DNA of 64,000 nucleotides from Streptomyces roseofulvus (GTDB taxonomy: Bacteria; Actinomycetota; Actinomycetes; Streptomycetales; Streptomycetaceae), in NCBI RefSeq assembly GCF_039534915.1, contig NZ_BAAAWE010000001.1, positions 7,254,001 to 7,318,000 of the forward strand. Reading direction: 5' to 3'. A program made the translations under genes and the position numbers. How positions within the stretch are numbered: the first letter of the stretch is position 1; the number at the start of each line of letters is the position of its first letter. A model generated the notes under the pieces. It was not told where the DNA came from and searched no databases. It saw only the letters and a program-made list of their open reading frames with translations. Shown here piece after piece: positions 42,895 to 50,627 of this stretch.

Positions 42895-43650
42895 ATGTCT
42901 TTTTCCCTGCACCACGGTGACGCGCTGAGCGTCCTGTCGACCCTGCCCGACGGCTGCGCCGACTCCGTCATCACCGACCCGCCGTACAACTCGGGCGGCC
43001 GGACCGCGCAGGAGCGCACGAGCCGTTCGGCCCGGCAGAAGTACGTCTCCGCGGACGCCAAGCACGTCCTGCCGGACTTCACGGGCGAGAACATGGACCA
43101 GCGCAGTTACACGCTCTGGCTGACGCAGATCATGACCGAGGCGCACCGGGCCACGAAGACCGGCGGCACGGCGCTGCTGTTCACCGACTGGCGCCAGCTC
43201 CCGGCTACCACCGATGCCCTCCAGGCCGCCGGCTGGCTGTGGCTGGGCGTCCTGACCTGGCACAAGCCGCAGGCCAGGCCCCAGAAGGGCAAGTTCCGGC
43301 AGGACTGCGAATTCATCGTCTGGGGAGCGAAGGGGCGGGTCAACGCCTCCGCGAACCCCGTCTACCTGCCCGGCCTCTACAGCGCCTCGCAGCCCTCGGG
43401 CAAGGACCGCAAGCACATCACCCAGAAGCCCGTCTCGGTGATGCGCGAGCTCGTCAAGATCGCCCCGCCCGGCGGCACGGTCCTGGACTTCTGCGCCGGA
43501 TCCGGCTCCACCGGCGTGGCCGCTCTGCTCGAAGGACGGCAGTTCATCGGCATAGAGAAGACCGAGGAGTACGCGTCCGTCGCCAACGAGCGCCTGTCGG
43601 AGACCCTGCGAGAGACCGCATCCCAGGAGGACTTCATCCTCGGCGCCTGA
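42895..43650 (+). CDS. DNA (adenine-N6 or cytosine-N4) methyltransferase, orphan
   Basis: This 251-aa enzyme carries motif IV DPPY (residues 28-31, in ADSVITDPPYNSGG) before motif I FCAGSGSTG (about 199-207). That order is the beta class of amino-methyltransferases. The ending FIGIEKTEEYASVANERL is the usual motif II/C-terminal helix, and HITQKPVSVMRELVKIAPPGG precedes motif I. It transfers a methyl group from S-adenosylmethionine to DNA; the target sequence is unknown. It starts with ATG at 42895. No restriction enzyme gene is adjacent, so a regulatory or anti-restriction role is likely. Confidence 0.9.
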   Translation: MSFSLHHGDALSVLSTLPDGCADSVITDPPYNSGGRTAQERTSRSARQKYVSADAKHVLPDFTGENMDQRSYTLWLTQIMTEAHRATKTGGTALLFTDWRQLPATTDALQAAGWLWLGVLTWHKPQARPQKGKFRQDCEFIVWGAKGRVNASANPVYLPGLYSASQPSGKDRKHITQKPVSVMRELVKIAPPGGTVLDFCAGSGSTGVAALLEGRQFIGIEKTEEYASVANERLSETLRETASQEDFILGA

Positions 43651-43658
43651 ACGGAAGG

Positions 43659-43710
43659 GCGCAATATAGCGGCCGATCCCCGGTTTCCGAAACCGGGGAT
43701 TCTCCGGACC
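43659..43710 (+). repeat. 52-nt element with perfect palindrome, copy 1
   Basis: This copy matches 47625-47676 at 50 of 52 positions and in the same orientation. It contains GCGCAATATAGCGG, then the palindrome CCCCGGTTT-CCG-AAACCGGGG (43678-43698), then ATTCTCCGGACC. It lies 48 nt before the start of the DUF4913 gene and just after the methyltransferase stop. It could be an operator/promoter block, a structured 5' leader or a recombination site. Confidence 0.85.
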
Positions 43711-43757
43711 ATCGGAGCCACTGAGTCACCGGCTCCGGCTGCAAGGAGATCCTTTTC

Positions 43758-44384
43758 GTGTCCGAATTCACCGAGTCCCCCGACGGCGGGGAATTGGAGC
43801 CCGTCCGTGTTCGGGAGCCGGACCTCGAATCGATCGAGGTGTCCGTCCGGAAACTCCTCGATCGCTCGGCCGAACAAGCGCGGGTCATCGACCGTCTCGC
43901 AGCCGCCCCGCCGGCCGATCCGCGATCGGCGGGCATGCCGTTCGCCGGCTTCCCCGGCATGCCGGCCTTCACCCCGCCACCGGACCCCAAACCGATCCTG
44001 GAGCTGGAAGGCAACGAGTTCGAGGACGAGCTGGCCGTTTTGAGCGACTGGGTCGACGACGTCCTGATGGACGTCTACGGCCCCGAGATCACCACCGCCG
44101 CGCCCTGGTGCCCCGAATGGCAGGAGCACCTCGACGTCGTGGCGTGGCTGCACGCCTTGTGGATGGCCTACCAGCAGCACAAGGAGCCGGACGCCGGCGC
44201 GTCCGGGATGTTCGTCTGGCACCGCGACTTCCTCACCCACGCCATGGCTCACGTCCGCTCACCCGGCGGGCCGCTCAGCGCCTGCCAGACGGACCCGGAG
44301 CGTCCCGAGCACCGGCTCCTCCGTGGTCCCGGCCCGTCGACCAGGACCCTCGCCCGTGACGCCCGAGCGGCAGGAGAACGGTGA
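43758..44384 (+). CDS. DUF4913-domain protein
   Basis: This 208-aa protein has an acidic N-terminal segment with a short helix (LESIEVSVRKLLDRSAEQARVIDRL). The DUF4913 domain follows (about residues 95-180): LSDWVDDVLMDVYGPEI, PWCPEWQEHLDVVAWLHALWMAYQQHKE and SGMFVWHRDFLTHAMAHVRSPGGPLSAC. The family is found in actinobacterial mobile elements and its function is unknown. GTG at 43758 is preceded by AAGGAG at 9 nt. It is the first gene after the palindromic 52-nt element. Confidence 0.85.
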   Translation: MSEFTESPDGGELEPVRVREPDLESIEVSVRKLLDRSAEQARVIDRLAAAPPADPRSAGMPFAGFPGMPAFTPPPDPKPILELEGNEFEDELAVLSDWVDDVLMDVYGPEITTAAPWCPEWQEHLDVVAWLHALWMAYQQHKEPDAGASGMFVWHRDFLTHAMAHVRSPGGPLSACQTDPERPEHRLLRGPGPSTRTLARDARAAGER

Positions 44385-44414
44385 CGCGCCCTCGACCGAA
44401 GCCGGCCCCGCGTC

Positions 44415-44924
44415 ATGACGGCCGAGCCCCGCCCTGCCTACGGGCTGTCGTTCAACCCCGGCGCCCTCACGGACCTGCGCGCCCTGCCACAGGACATCCG
44501 GGACCGGGCACTCGACCTGATCGAGGGCGTCGTCCGGGCCCGGATCACCGGCCCCGAACTCGCCTACGAGCTGCGCGAGTACCGCAAGCTCTACCTCGGC
44601 GCCGGCGCCGAATGGCGGATCGTCTACCGCCTGCAGAAGGCCCCGCCCAGCTCCCAGCACACCGTCGAGGCGCACATCGTCGCAGTCCGGCCCCGCGCCC
44701 GGCACGAGGTGTACGACATCGTCCGCGCCCGCGTGAACCGGCCGCGCCCACCAGCGGGCCCTCGTGTCCACGCGGCCCGCACCATCCCGCCTCAGCTGCA
44801 GAGCAACGCTCCGCAGCCTGCGCCCAGGGCCGCCACGACTGCTTCGCCGGCGCCGCCGTGGCGACCGGCGGACCTGTTCACCTCGCCCACGCCCCACACC
44901 GACCCCAAAGGACCTCAGCGTTGA
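44415..44924 (+). CDS. RelE/ParE-like protein
   Basis: The first 100 of 169 residues have a RelE/ParE-like pattern: YGLSFNPGALTDLRALPQDIRDRALDLIEGVVRAR, then LREYRKLYLGAGAEWRIVYRLQK and a final strand VEAHIVAVRPR. The long Pro/Ala tail is unusual for a toxin. RelE proteins cut mRNA at the ribosome and ParE proteins hit gyrase, but no small antitoxin gene flanks this one; the neighbours are DUF4913 and a DUF3631-like protein. It may be a non-toxic relative. Its TGA overlaps the next start as TTGA. Confidence 0.6.
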   Translation: MTAEPRPAYGLSFNPGALTDLRALPQDIRDRALDLIEGVVRARITGPELAYELREYRKLYLGAGAEWRIVYRLQKAPPSSQHTVEAHIVAVRPRARHEVYDIVRARVNRPRPPAGPRVHAARTIPPQLQSNAPQPAPRAATTASPAPPWRPADLFTSPTPHTDPKGPQR

Positions 44925-45577
44925 CCACCCGAAGCCCGTTCTTCCGCCTCCTTGGCACCCTCCTGGACGACGACCTCACGGACGCCCGCACGCCCGCGCC
45001 GAACCCGCACCACCAGGCCCTCCTGGACGCGAAGGCCCGCCAGGACGACCTCGAACGTGAACTGCTCGACATCGTCAACGGGCCGAGGCCGGTCACCGAC
45101 GCTGAGGTCGACGACGAGATCGAGGACATCGCGGCCATCCTCAAGGATCTGATCGCAGCAGGGCGGGAGGTGGATCGCCTGCTGGGCGACGACACCTGCT
45201 CGGCACCGGCCGTCCCGGTCGAGACCGACCGGGACGGGGCCGTCCCTCAGCTGGACCCGTGCTGCTTCCCTCGTCGTCCTCTCGGCGGAGAGTGCATCGC
45301 GGCTGCCTGTCTGGCCGTCTTCTCCGCGTACGGCTCTCCGGACGCCCTGGCCTCCGCTGACCTCGTCGACGGTCTTCGGACTCTGCCGGGCGTGGCCGAG
45401 GGACGTTGGCCGTACGCATCCCTCACGCAGGCCAGGCTGGCCACGCTGCTGCGCCCGTACGAGGTCTCCAGCCGCGACATCACCCTCCCGGACGGCCGAC
45501 GCCGCAAGTCGTACCGGCGCACGGCCCTCCTCGCCGTCCTCTGCTCGGACTGCGCAGGCTTCTGGCAGACCCGGTGA
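44921..45577 (+). CDS. Protein with a DUF3631-like C-terminus
   Basis: The protein has 218 residues and starts with TTG at 44921, behind AAAGGA, overlapping the RelE-like stop. The N-terminal half is helical and acidic (LLDAKARQDDLERELLDIVNGPRPVTDAEVDDEIEDIAAILKDL). The C-terminal part, ALASADLVDGLRTLPGV, then SLTQARLATLLRPYEVSSRDITLPDGRRRKSYRR, matches the end of DUF3631 helicase-like proteins, where it acts as a winged-helix-type unit. The ATPase part of those proteins is absent, so this may be a DNA-binding adaptor. Confidence 0.65.
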   Translation: MTTRSPFFRLLGTLLDDDLTDARTPAPNPHHQALLDAKARQDDLERELLDIVNGPRPVTDAEVDDEIEDIAAILKDLIAAGREVDRLLGDDTCSAPAVPVETDRDGAVPQLDPCCFPRRPLGGECIAAACLAVFSAYGSPDALASADLVDGLRTLPGVAEGRWPYASLTQARLATLLRPYEVSSRDITLPDGRRRKSYRRTALLAVLCSDCAGFWQTR

Positions 45578-46254
45578 CAGCTGCGCCCCGCACCACGGCG
45601 CCGACAGCCCTGGACGGACCGATCGAGCAAGCCGTGGGAGACCTGGCCGGCCTGCATCACGATCACCATGCCGGGCTGCTCTCGGAGGACCGTGCCGCCC
45701 TGGCGTCCGCGCACCGCGACCTCGGGGTTGCCGAGACCGCGGTCGCCTACCACTGCAATGTGCTGATGCGGCTGTCCTCCGGCGCGCACGTCGTCGACGA
45801 CGCCCTGCTCGACCGGATGCGGCGGACCCTACGGGACCTCGCCCAGGCCGTTGACGACCGGGACGAGAAGCAACTTCGCGCTGCTGCTGCCCTGGAGAGG
45901 GTCCGAGCCTCCGCCCCGCCTACGCCCGCGATCAGCGCCGAACTCACCGCGCACGACCTGGCCGCCCTGCTCTCGCTTGCCGCCGGCGGAACCGTCCGCG
46001 AGCACCTGCACACCCACCGGGTCTCCGTCCGGACGACCCAGGGCCGTCTCGTGGACTACATGGCCTTCCAGCGCCTCGAACACCACGGCCTCGCCGTGAG
46101 AGACGCCTCCCGCGACCTGATCGTCGGCCAGCCCATCACCCTTACCGACGCCGGCCGCTCCACCCTCGTCGGCTCCCGCCACCCCGCACAACAGAAGCCT
46201 GCCGCGCCCGCACGTCCCGCCGGCGCCTGGCCGGTTCCGGCGCGCAGCCGCTGA
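45574..46254 (+). CDS. Helical hypothetical protein with possible winged helix
   Basis: This 226-aa protein starts with GTG at 45574, overlapping the previous stop (GTGA). Residues 15-105 are helical (PIEQAVGDLAGLHHDHHAGLL, AETAVAYHCNVLMRLS, LLDRMRRTLRDLAQAVDDRDEKQL) and recall the small proteins at 47963-49239. The second part reads AALLSLAAGGTVREHLHTHRVSVRTTQGRLVDYMAFQRLEHHGLAVRD, with ITLTDAGRSTLV, which looks like a winged helix ending in the usual L-T-x-x-G turn. A DNA-binding role is possible. Confidence 0.65.
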   Translation: MTAAPRTTAPTALDGPIEQAVGDLAGLHHDHHAGLLSEDRAALASAHRDLGVAETAVAYHCNVLMRLSSGAHVVDDALLDRMRRTLRDLAQAVDDRDEKQLRAAAALERVRASAPPTPAISAELTAHDLAALLSLAAGGTVREHLHTHRVSVRTTQGRLVDYMAFQRLEHHGLAVRDASRDLIVGQPITLTDAGRSTLVGSRHPAQQKPAAPARPAGAWPVPARSR

Positions 46255-46375
46255 ATCACCGCCCGCCGCCCAACGGCGGACGGCCCCGAGGCCACCAGCC
46301 TCGCCGCCGGCGGACGCTCTGCCCGCCCAGCAGCCCCGCCTTCCCTCATCCCCAGAACCCTCAAGGAGTTCCTCC

Positions 46376-46720
46376 GTGCGTTTCACCCGTGCCGCCCTGT
46401 GCGCCGTCGCCCTCGCCACTGTCGCCGTCCCGGCTGCAGCCTCCGCGGCCACCGCCGCGACCACCACAGCCCCTGCGGCCACTCCGCTTGTCCGCGCCTG
46501 CGACCTCCCCGGTCCGTGGACCATCGGCACCAGCGCCGTCAAGATCCGCAAGAGCCCCACGACCAGCTCCACCGCCGTGGGCGTCCTCTACAAGGGCCAC
46601 CGCTTCACCGTCCACTCCTCCCGGAGCGGCTGGCACTACATCACCGACCTCACCACCGGCGTGAAGGGCTGGGTCTCCGGCACCTACGTCTACCGCGACG
46701 TTCGCATGTGCCTCGACTGA
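46376..46720 (+). CDS. Secreted SH3-type (SH3b) small protein
   Basis: This 114-aa protein has a signal peptide (MRFTRAALCAVALATVAVPAAASA) and a single bacterial SH3-like domain: VKIRKSPTTSSTAVGVLYKGHRFTVHSSRSGWHYITDL, then GVKGWVSGTYVYRD. Cysteines near both ends (RACDLPG and VRMCLD) may form a disulfide. Such domains bind peptidoglycan or proteins outside the cell. GTG at 46376 is preceded by AAGGAG at 7 nt. Confidence 0.85.
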   Translation: MRFTRAALCAVALATVAVPAAASAATAATTTAPAATPLVRACDLPGPWTIGTSAVKIRKSPTTSSTAVGVLYKGHRFTVHSSRSGWHYITDLTTGVKGWVSGTYVYRDVRMCLD

Positions 46721-46863
46721 TCCCCCAGCCGGGCGCTGCCCGACCTTCCGGCCACCTCCGTCCGGCACCCGCGTGACTCGTCGCGCCGCGTCGTGTCCCC
46801 GCTCCCGCAGCGGGGACACGACGGCGGCGCGACCGCCCCCTTCGACCGAAAGCCCCATCGCAC

Positions 46864-47562
46864 GTGACCGACGACAGCCCCGCCTACGACCTCGACGGCT
46901 TCGAGCCCGCCGCCCCCTGCCACCAGGACCTCCTCGATGCCGTGGAGAGTTCGTCGTACAAGGTCCTCGGCGAGCACCGCACGTGGACCGACGCCTACTT
47001 CGTTCTGTACGACGAGGGCGCTACCTGGGGTATACCCGGGGCACCTCAGCTCAGAGCGGTACACGTCGCCCGGGACCTGAAAGCCCGCACCTTCACGATC
47101 GACAGCACAGAGCTTCCGCTGATCGCGATGGCCGAGTCGTGGCTGATGGCGCGAGGCTGCCCGGCCGCCGTGGTCGGCCCTGACCGCTACCAGCCGGCCG
47201 ACGCCGTCACGCACGCCCTGGAAACCCGCATCCGCCGCGACGGTGACCACTTCGCCCTGCTCGCCAGCTACACCGACGACGAGCGCGACGCCCCCGAGAC
47301 TGCGGTGATGCTGCGCTCCCTCAACCCGGAGGCCGGACCGGAGTTCAGGATTTTGCGGGAGTGTGTCGACATGAGCGCCGGCACACACACCCTGCGCGAG
47401 GGCGGCTTCGCCACCTACGACCAGGCCATCCAGTGGTGGGAAGCCTGGAGCGACGGAGACGCCCCACCGCTCCAGCCGCCCGCCCCCACCGTCCTGCGCA
47501 CCGCGCCGACGGTCACGCCCGTCACCCCGGCACCGACAACGGCCAGGCCACCAGGACGCTGA
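46864..47562 (+). CDS. Hypothetical protein
   Basis: This 232-aa soluble protein shows an alpha/beta pattern: CHQDLLDAVESSSYKVLGEHRTWTDAYFVLYDEGATWGIPG, LRAVHVARDLKARTFTIDSTELPLIAMAESWLMARG and EGGFATYDQAIQWWEAWSDGD, then a Thr/Pro-rich tail. No motif was recognised. It starts with GTG at 46864, inside CACGTG. A 400-nt gap follows, holding the second 52-nt element, so it probably ends the gene group that began at 43758. Confidence 0.65.
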   Translation: MTDDSPAYDLDGFEPAAPCHQDLLDAVESSSYKVLGEHRTWTDAYFVLYDEGATWGIPGAPQLRAVHVARDLKARTFTIDSTELPLIAMAESWLMARGCPAAVVGPDRYQPADAVTHALETRIRRDGDHFALLASYTDDERDAPETAVMLRSLNPEAGPEFRILRECVDMSAGTHTLREGGFATYDQAIQWWEAWSDGDAPPLQPPAPTVLRTAPTVTPVTPAPTTARPPGR

Positions 47563-47962
47563 CCTGGCCGGGCCTGCGCCACCGAAGCAGCCGCTCTTGG
47601 ACAGGTTCGGCCAGCATCAAAAGTGCGCAATATAGCGGCGGACCCCCGGTTTCCGAAACCGGGGATTCTCCGGACCCTTGCCTACTACAGCGGCCCTCTC
47701 GCAGGGCTGCATTTTCCCTGTTCCCCCTGGTCCGGAGCCTCCGTCGTGTGCTACTCGCCCGCTTCCATCGAAGCCACCGTCCTTCCGAGCCGCCCCCTCG
47801 CGTTCCGGTCTCATCCGCCCCGGCCGGCCCCGTCCGGCGGAGGACGTCACGTCCCCCCAGCCGCAAGTGCCCCCGGCTCAGCCGACGCCGGGCACAACCG
47901 CCGCGACGACCGCGACCGCCCCTGACCTTCCCCGCCCTTCATCCTCTTCTGGAGCACCTTCC
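47563..47962 (+). promoter_or_regulatory. Intergenic region with 52-nt element, upstream of a new gene group
   Basis: The region holds the second palindromic element (47625-47676) and then about 285 nt without a supported gene. By analogy with the element at 43659 it should contain the promoter of the 47963 group. No further signal was found apart from TGGAG before the GTG at 47963. Confidence 0.45.
47625..47676 (+). repeat. 52-nt element with perfect palindrome, copy 2
   Basis: This is a direct repeat of 43659-43710 with two base differences, both left of the palindrome centre. CCCCGGTTT-CCG-AAACCGGGG is fully kept. It lies 286 nt before the next gene, much further than copy 1 does, which weakens a simple operator model but fits a leader or recombination site equally well. 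Confidence 0.85.
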
Positions 47963-48400
47963 GTGTCCGAGACCCCCGACTTCCTCGACGGCGAGATCGT
48001 CGCCGTGCTGGCCGGCCGCATCGAAGCCCGATTCGGGACGCCGCTCGACGAATTGATCCGGTCCGCGAACCAGGCGTCCGCCACGGCCGGACTCACCAGC
48101 GTCATCCACGCTTACGGCCTGCTCACGCAGGCGCAGTCGGCGCTGGAGGAAGCCGAGGACGTGCTCGTCGTCGCCCTGGAGACGGCCACGGGCGAGGTTC
48201 TGGACGACCCGGTGATGAGCCTGGCCCACCAGGTGAACCGGGCTGTCGAAGCGCGGGACCTGTACGCCCAGTGGGTGAGCGCGCTGGTGGAGGTCCCGGC
48301 CGGACCACAGCGCGCGCGAACCAGTCCGGCGCCCCGGCTGACCACCACGCTCCCTGTGGCCGCCCCGGCTCGGCCCGCGCAGATCGGAATCGCACGATGA
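47963..48400 (+). CDS. Small helical protein, member 1 of a local family
   Basis: This 145-aa all-helical protein reads LAGRIEARFGTPLDELIRSANQASATAGLTSVIHAYGLLTQAQSALEEAEDVLVVALE, then VNRAVEARDLYAQWVSALVEVP and a Pro/Ala tail. The FGTPLDEL motif followed by three or four long helices recurs in the next two genes. It starts with GTG at 47963, behind TGGAG. Its stop overlaps the next start (ATGA). Function unknown. Confidence 0.7.
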   Translation: MSETPDFLDGEIVAVLAGRIEARFGTPLDELIRSANQASATAGLTSVIHAYGLLTQAQSALEEAEDVLVVALETATGEVLDDPVMSLAHQVNRAVEARDLYAQWVSALVEVPAGPQRARTSPAPRLTTTLPVAAPARPAQIGIAR

Positions 48401-48819
48401 GCGTCGCCGACAAGAAGAGCAGCCGTGACGAGGCTCTGGAGCGGGCGTTCGGCGCTCCGCTCGCCGACCTCTACGCGCAGGTCGTTCGGTCGGGGGCGTC
48501 CCCCGCGCTCACCCGGGCCCTTGAGGTGCGGGCGATGCTCGCCCTGTCCGAGGAGCAGGTCGTCCGCGTCCGCGACCGCGTCCACGCGAGCATGGCCCCC
48601 GCCGGAAACCTGGACGAGCTCTCGGCGGAGACCCTCCAGACCGACGTGTACTGGCTCGACGCCGCGCTCGATGGCCGGCGCGGATACATCCGCACGCTGG
48701 ACGCACTTCTGGCCGCGATGCCGCCGCCGACCACCCGCCTCACCCCCCTGACCAGCACTCTGCCTCCCACGCAGCCCTCCTCCTCGGCACAGATCCGGCC
48801 GGCAGCACGGGGACGCTGA
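48397..48819 (+). CDS. Small helical protein, member 2 of a local family
   Basis: This 140-aa protein with ALERAFGAPLADLYAQVVRSG near the start has the same FGxPLxxL motif as the previous gene. Helices follow, such as RALEVRAMLALSEEQVVRVRDRVHASM and YWLDAALDGRRGYIRTLDALLAAMP, and then a Thr/Pro tail. ATG at 48397 overlaps the upstream stop (ATGA) and its own stop abuts the next GTG, so three genes are translationally linked. No catalytic residue is evident. Confidence 0.7.
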   Translation: MSVADKKSSRDEALERAFGAPLADLYAQVVRSGASPALTRALEVRAMLALSEEQVVRVRDRVHASMAPAGNLDELSAETLQTDVYWLDAALDGRRGYIRTLDALLAAMPPPTTRLTPLTSTLPPTQPSSSAQIRPAARGR

Positions 48820-49239
48820 GTGCCCGATCCGTACGCTGCCTCCCGGGCGGCGGGGGACCGGATCGCAGCTCTCTACGGCCGGCCGGTCACCGAACTCGCG
48901 GTCGGCGCCGAGCCGGGCACCATGCGGTACGCCCTGCTCAACGCCTTCGACGTCCTGCAGCACGCCGACCACGGCGTCGCCTTCTACGCCGAGCAGCTGC
49001 ATCGCCTGACCGCCCCCGGGAGCACCTTCGAGGCCACGGACGCCGGGCACATCATCGACGCCGCCCGTCGCCTCGCTCACGCCGTCACTGCCCGAGACGC
49101 ACACGACCAGGTCCTCGGCGACGTCCTGCAGAGCCTCCACCGCGTACCCGAGCCAGCGCCGGCCACCCCACCAGCCGTCCCCGAGACCGCCGTCGACCTG
49201 CCGCCGGCCGTCGTCTCTCCTGCCGCCCGCGCGCGGTAA
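48820..49239 (+). CDS. Small helical protein, member 3 of a local family
   Basis: This 139-aa protein begins DPYAASRAAGDRIAALYGRPVTELAVGAEPG; LYGRPVTEL parallels FGTPLDEL and FGAPLADL in the two genes before it. Helices FDVLQHADHGVAFYAEQLHRL and IIDAARRLAHAVTARDAHDQVLGDVLQSL follow, then a Pro/Val tail. GTG at 48820 directly follows the previous TGA. Function unknown. Confidence 0.7.
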   Translation: MPDPYAASRAAGDRIAALYGRPVTELAVGAEPGTMRYALLNAFDVLQHADHGVAFYAEQLHRLTAPGSTFEATDAGHIIDAARRLAHAVTARDAHDQVLGDVLQSLHRVPEPAPATPPAVPETAVDLPPAVVSPAARAR

Positions 49240-49282
49240 CCCGCTTCCCACCCCGTTCCTCTTCTGCCGCTGGAGTTCCGTC

Positions 49283-50185
49283 GTGGCCGCTGCCCGAGCC
49301 CTTTCCCCCGACCTGCGTCGCGTCGCCGAGACGCTGGAGATGATCGCGCCGCGCTGGAGCGTCTGGATGCTCATGACCCTCGCCTCCGAGCCGAAGGGCC
49401 TGCGCTACACCGAGATCCAGTCCCGCCTGCCCTGGCTCATCGCCAGTCAGATCACCCCGCGCCTGCGCGCCCTGTGCGAGACCGGGCTGCTGGAGCGCAC
49501 CGAGGTGACCCACCGACACGTCACTTACGGCCTCACCGACCGCGGCCGTGCACTCCTTCCGACGCTGCACGCCCTGGCGGAGTACGGCGATCAGCACCTC
49601 GACAAGGATCTCGTCGAGACGACGATCATCATGGAGGGCAAGCCGCAGGTGATGCAGCTGCCCGAGCGGATCCCGGCTGCCCAGAACGCCGAGGACGCCC
49701 TCGCCCTCATCTCCTACCGGCACGCCACCCCCCTGCTGTGGGCCCTCAAGGAACGCGGGCCGTCCAGCATCGTGTCCCTGCGCAAGACGCTGCTCCCCGG
49801 CTACAGCCCCAGCGCCGTGTACCCGCCCGTGCACCGGCTCATCGACGACCGCCTCGTCTCCGTCCGCCAGCCCGTCTGGCCCACCGGCGCCGAGGACGAG
49901 GGCATGGAGCTGCGTCTCACCGACGCCGCCCACGCCCTGGCCCCCGTCTACCGGGCCGCCTCCGTCTGGGCGAGCGGCCGGCCCCACAAGGACGCGGCCA
50001 GCCACCCGCTGTGGGGCGCCCCCCGCCTCCCGGCCGCCGCGCGGACGGGGCAGTGGGCCGCCCATCAGGCCCGCCAGAGCACGCGCCCTGCTCTGCCGGT
50101 CGCCCAGCCGCCCGCTCCTGCCCCGGCGAAGACCTGGCGGCCAGCCGACCTCTTCTCCTCCCCGACGACCGGCCCCTGCCGGTGA
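49283..50185 (+). CDS. Transcription regulator with two HxlR-type winged helices
   Basis: The protein has 300 residues. The first HxlR domain (about residues 8-105) reads RVAETLEMIAPRWSVWMLMTLASEPKGLRYTEIQSRLPWLIASQITPRLRALCETGLLERTEV, then YGLTDRGRALLPTLHALAEYG. A second, more diverged copy follows: NAEDALALISYRHATPLLWALKERGPSSIVSLRKTLLPGYSPSAVYPPVHRLIDDRLV, then LRLTDAAHALAPVYRAASVWA. HxlR proteins normally dimerise, and a tandem fusion would make a single-chain pair. It may regulate this accessory region. GTG at 49283; the stop overlaps the next start. Confidence 0.82.
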   Translation: MAAARALSPDLRRVAETLEMIAPRWSVWMLMTLASEPKGLRYTEIQSRLPWLIASQITPRLRALCETGLLERTEVTHRHVTYGLTDRGRALLPTLHALAEYGDQHLDKDLVETTIIMEGKPQVMQLPERIPAAQNAEDALALISYRHATPLLWALKERGPSSIVSLRKTLLPGYSPSAVYPPVHRLIDDRLVSVRQPVWPTGAEDEGMELRLTDAAHALAPVYRAASVWASGRPHKDAASHPLWGAPRLPAAARTGQWAAHQARQSTRPALPVAQPPAPAPAKTWRPADLFSSPTTGPCR

Positions 50186-50598
50186 CCCGGACACCCCGGC
50201 CGGCGCCCCGGCTCGGCGAAGCCACCGTCCGCTCCCTGCTCGGCGGGATGCCCGTCCGGGATCCCGCCAGCAGCCAGGCGGCTGCCCTCCTCAGCCGCCT
50301 CATCCGCGAAGAGGCCGACGTGCTCGACGGTATCGCCGAGCAGCTCCACCAGCAGGCCGAGTACGCCATCGATCAGCTCAGCCGCGTCGCCGACGGCCGC
50401 GACCAGTACCGCCACCGTTCCACCGACGGCGTCCTGCAGCTCACCGGCCCGCAGATCGACATGCTCCTCGCCCGCCGCGGCGACGCCGTACGCCACCTGA
50501 CCGGTCTGTGCACCGCCTTGAAGGCCCTCTCCCCGGCCACCGCCGCACCTGCCCCGGTGGTGAGCCGCTCCCCGGGCCGCCGCCTCAACGGCCGCTGA
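50182..50598 (+). CDS. Small helical hypothetical protein
   Basis: This 138-aa protein reads APRLGEATVRSLLGGMPVRDPASSQAAALLSRLIREEADVLDGIAEQLHQQAEYAIDQLSRVADGRDQYRHR, then LTGPQIDMLLARRGDAVRHLTGLCTALKALS. It is all helical and similar in size and layout to the three proteins at 47963-49239, with GGMPVRD roughly at their FGxPL position; relatedness is possible but weak. GTG at 50182 overlaps the HxlR gene stop (GTGA). Confidence 0.65.
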   Translation: MTRTPRPAPRLGEATVRSLLGGMPVRDPASSQAAALLSRLIREEADVLDGIAEQLHQQAEYAIDQLSRVADGRDQYRHRSTDGVLQLTGPQIDMLLARRGDAVRHLTGLCTALKALSPATAAPAPVVSRSPGRRLNGR

Positions 50599-50627
50599 AC
50601 CTACGTACCTTCCCCTGGAAACGCCCG

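Noticed and set aside
42546..43094. Minus-strand 182-codon frame before the methyltransferase
   Set aside because: Mostly antisense to the methyltransferase, with no ribosome site or recognisable domain.
44415..45577. Classical RelE-antitoxin pair
   Set aside because: The overlapping downstream gene is a 218-aa DUF3631-like protein, not a small antitoxin.
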